A stretch of 64,000 bases of DNA from Symsagittifera roscoffensis (Eukaryota > Xenacoelomorpha > Acoela > Convolutidae): assembly GCF_963678635.1 (NCBI RefSeq), contig NC_087063.1, positions 85,051,574 to 85,115,573 on the forward strand, read 5' to 3'. The position numbers and the translations under genes were made by a program. Each line of letters begins with the position of its first letter. The stretch's first letter is position 1. Shown here one piece after another: positions 63,234-64,000 of this stretch. The notes under the pieces were generated by a model, which saw only the letters and a program-made list of their open reading frames with translations, was not told the DNA's origin and did not search any database.

Positions 63234-64000
63234 GGTTCAGGGTAAATTATTGAAAAACAACTAGAACTTAATTTAGTGCTCCGAACTCGCACATATGTTA
63301 AGAAACTTGATTAGTTTTTGCACACATATTATAGAAAAAATCAATAGAAAAATTGTACAGAAGTGAAAAATACCGATTAGTTTTTGCATCTTGACAAAAA
63401 AACTCAAACACTTTTCGCACTTTGAAGAAAAAATTGAAACAGTTTTCGCATTTTGTCCATAGAAGTGAAAGATTTTTCGCATTTGTAGGAAAAAGTGAAA
63501 CACTTCCCGCATCTTGTCCAAAAAATGAAACACTTTTCGCAACTTGTCAAAAGATTTGAAACTTTTTTCGCATTTGTAGGAAGAAATCGAAACACTCTTC
63601 GCATCTTGTCAAAAAAAGTGAAACACTTTTCGCATCTTGTCAAAAAAATTGAAACAATTTTTGCATCTTTTCAAACAAATTGAAGCATGTTTCGCATTTT
63701 GTCAAAAAAATTAAAACATTTTTCGCATTTTATCAAAAAAAGTGAAACAATTTTTGCATTTGTAAGAAAAAAATGAAACAACTTTTGCATACGCTTGAAA
63801 AAATTGAAACACTTTTCACATCTTGCTGAAAAAATTCAAATATGATTCGTGTTCTAATGAAAAAACTGAAACAAATTTTGCAATTTGTCGAAAAATTGAA
63901 ACAATTTTGCGATTTGTTGAAAAAATAAAAAAAAACTTTTAGCATCTTGCCGAAATAAATCATTCCAATTTTTCTGGCACAATTATTTACTAACATTTAT
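63234..64000. repeat. Third inner continuation and long GCATTTTGTC-type minisatellite
   Basis: Bases 63,234-63,370 match 56,970-57,110. From about 63,375 to 63,960 there are some 18 copies of a roughly 30-bp unit like gaaacacttttcgcatcttgtcaaaaaaagt, more diverse than the array at 57,125-57,385. The array ends shortly before the window edge. Repetitive open frames on both strands are products of the repeat. Confidence 0.85.

Overview
The window looks like repeat-rich, AT-rich metazoan DNA, probably from an invertebrate. The signs are a Ty3/Gypsy-type retroelement, two kinds of non-LTR reverse transcriptase, splice-site-like junctions, microsatellites and many nested direct duplications. No bacterial gene organisation is present. 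I cannot name the species from sequence alone, and no complete intact host gene is recognisable.

Region 1 (about 1-18,540, minus strand) is the internal part of one very large Ty3/Gypsy-like LTR retroelement, damaged by a few stops and frameshifts. Read from right to left it holds a leader with a CGGAGGGT motif array; gag with coiled-coil, capsid and a CCHC zinc knuckle; protease; reverse transcriptase; RNase H; an acidic repeat spacer; and integrase (HHCC, DDE, GPF module). The polyprotein tail then carries a divergent macro (ADP-ribose-binding) domain resembling TARG1/ALC1. After a 0.47 kb gap follows a roughly 7.5 kb third coding region (ORF3): a coiled-coil protein, an SGNH/GDSL-type hydrolase with its catalytic blocks kept, a possible second and degenerate SGNH-like domain, and long unassigned C-terminal parts. 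The element runs off the left edge of the window, and no LTR pair could be delimited. The macro domain and the SGNH-bearing ORF3 are the most unusual content.

Region 2 (18.5-28 kb) holds non-coding sequence rich in the same CGGAGGGT motif, a decayed non-LTR reverse transcriptase (21.15-23.02 kb, minus), a decayed gag of the same retroelement family on the opposite strand (24.06-24.90 kb, plus), and a decayed ORF3 C-terminus (from 25.05 kb, minus).

Region 3 (28-48.7 kb) is a nested tandem array built from three blocks. Block A is a remnant of the ORF3 central domain. Block C is leader-like sequence with a degenerate motif array and a perfect hairpin, and in one copy a 1,018-bp tandem repeat. 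Block B contains further reverse-transcriptase remnants and unassigned sequence. The order is A1-B1-A2-C2-B2(short)-A3-C3-B3.

Region 4 (48.9-50.2 kb) is a 5'-truncated L2/CR1-like LINE on the minus strand. A run of 19 G and a degenerate minisatellite abut its 5' end.

Region 5 (50.5-64 kb) is very AT-rich. It ends in a near-perfect 4,975-bp tandem duplication (53,288-58,262 and 58,263-63,233). Inside each copy is an older 1,275-bp duplication carrying a small unknown gene broken differently in each subunit. There are also opposed clusters of CCAAT motifs, a PB1-like coding fragment, candidate exons and a 31-32-bp minisatellite.
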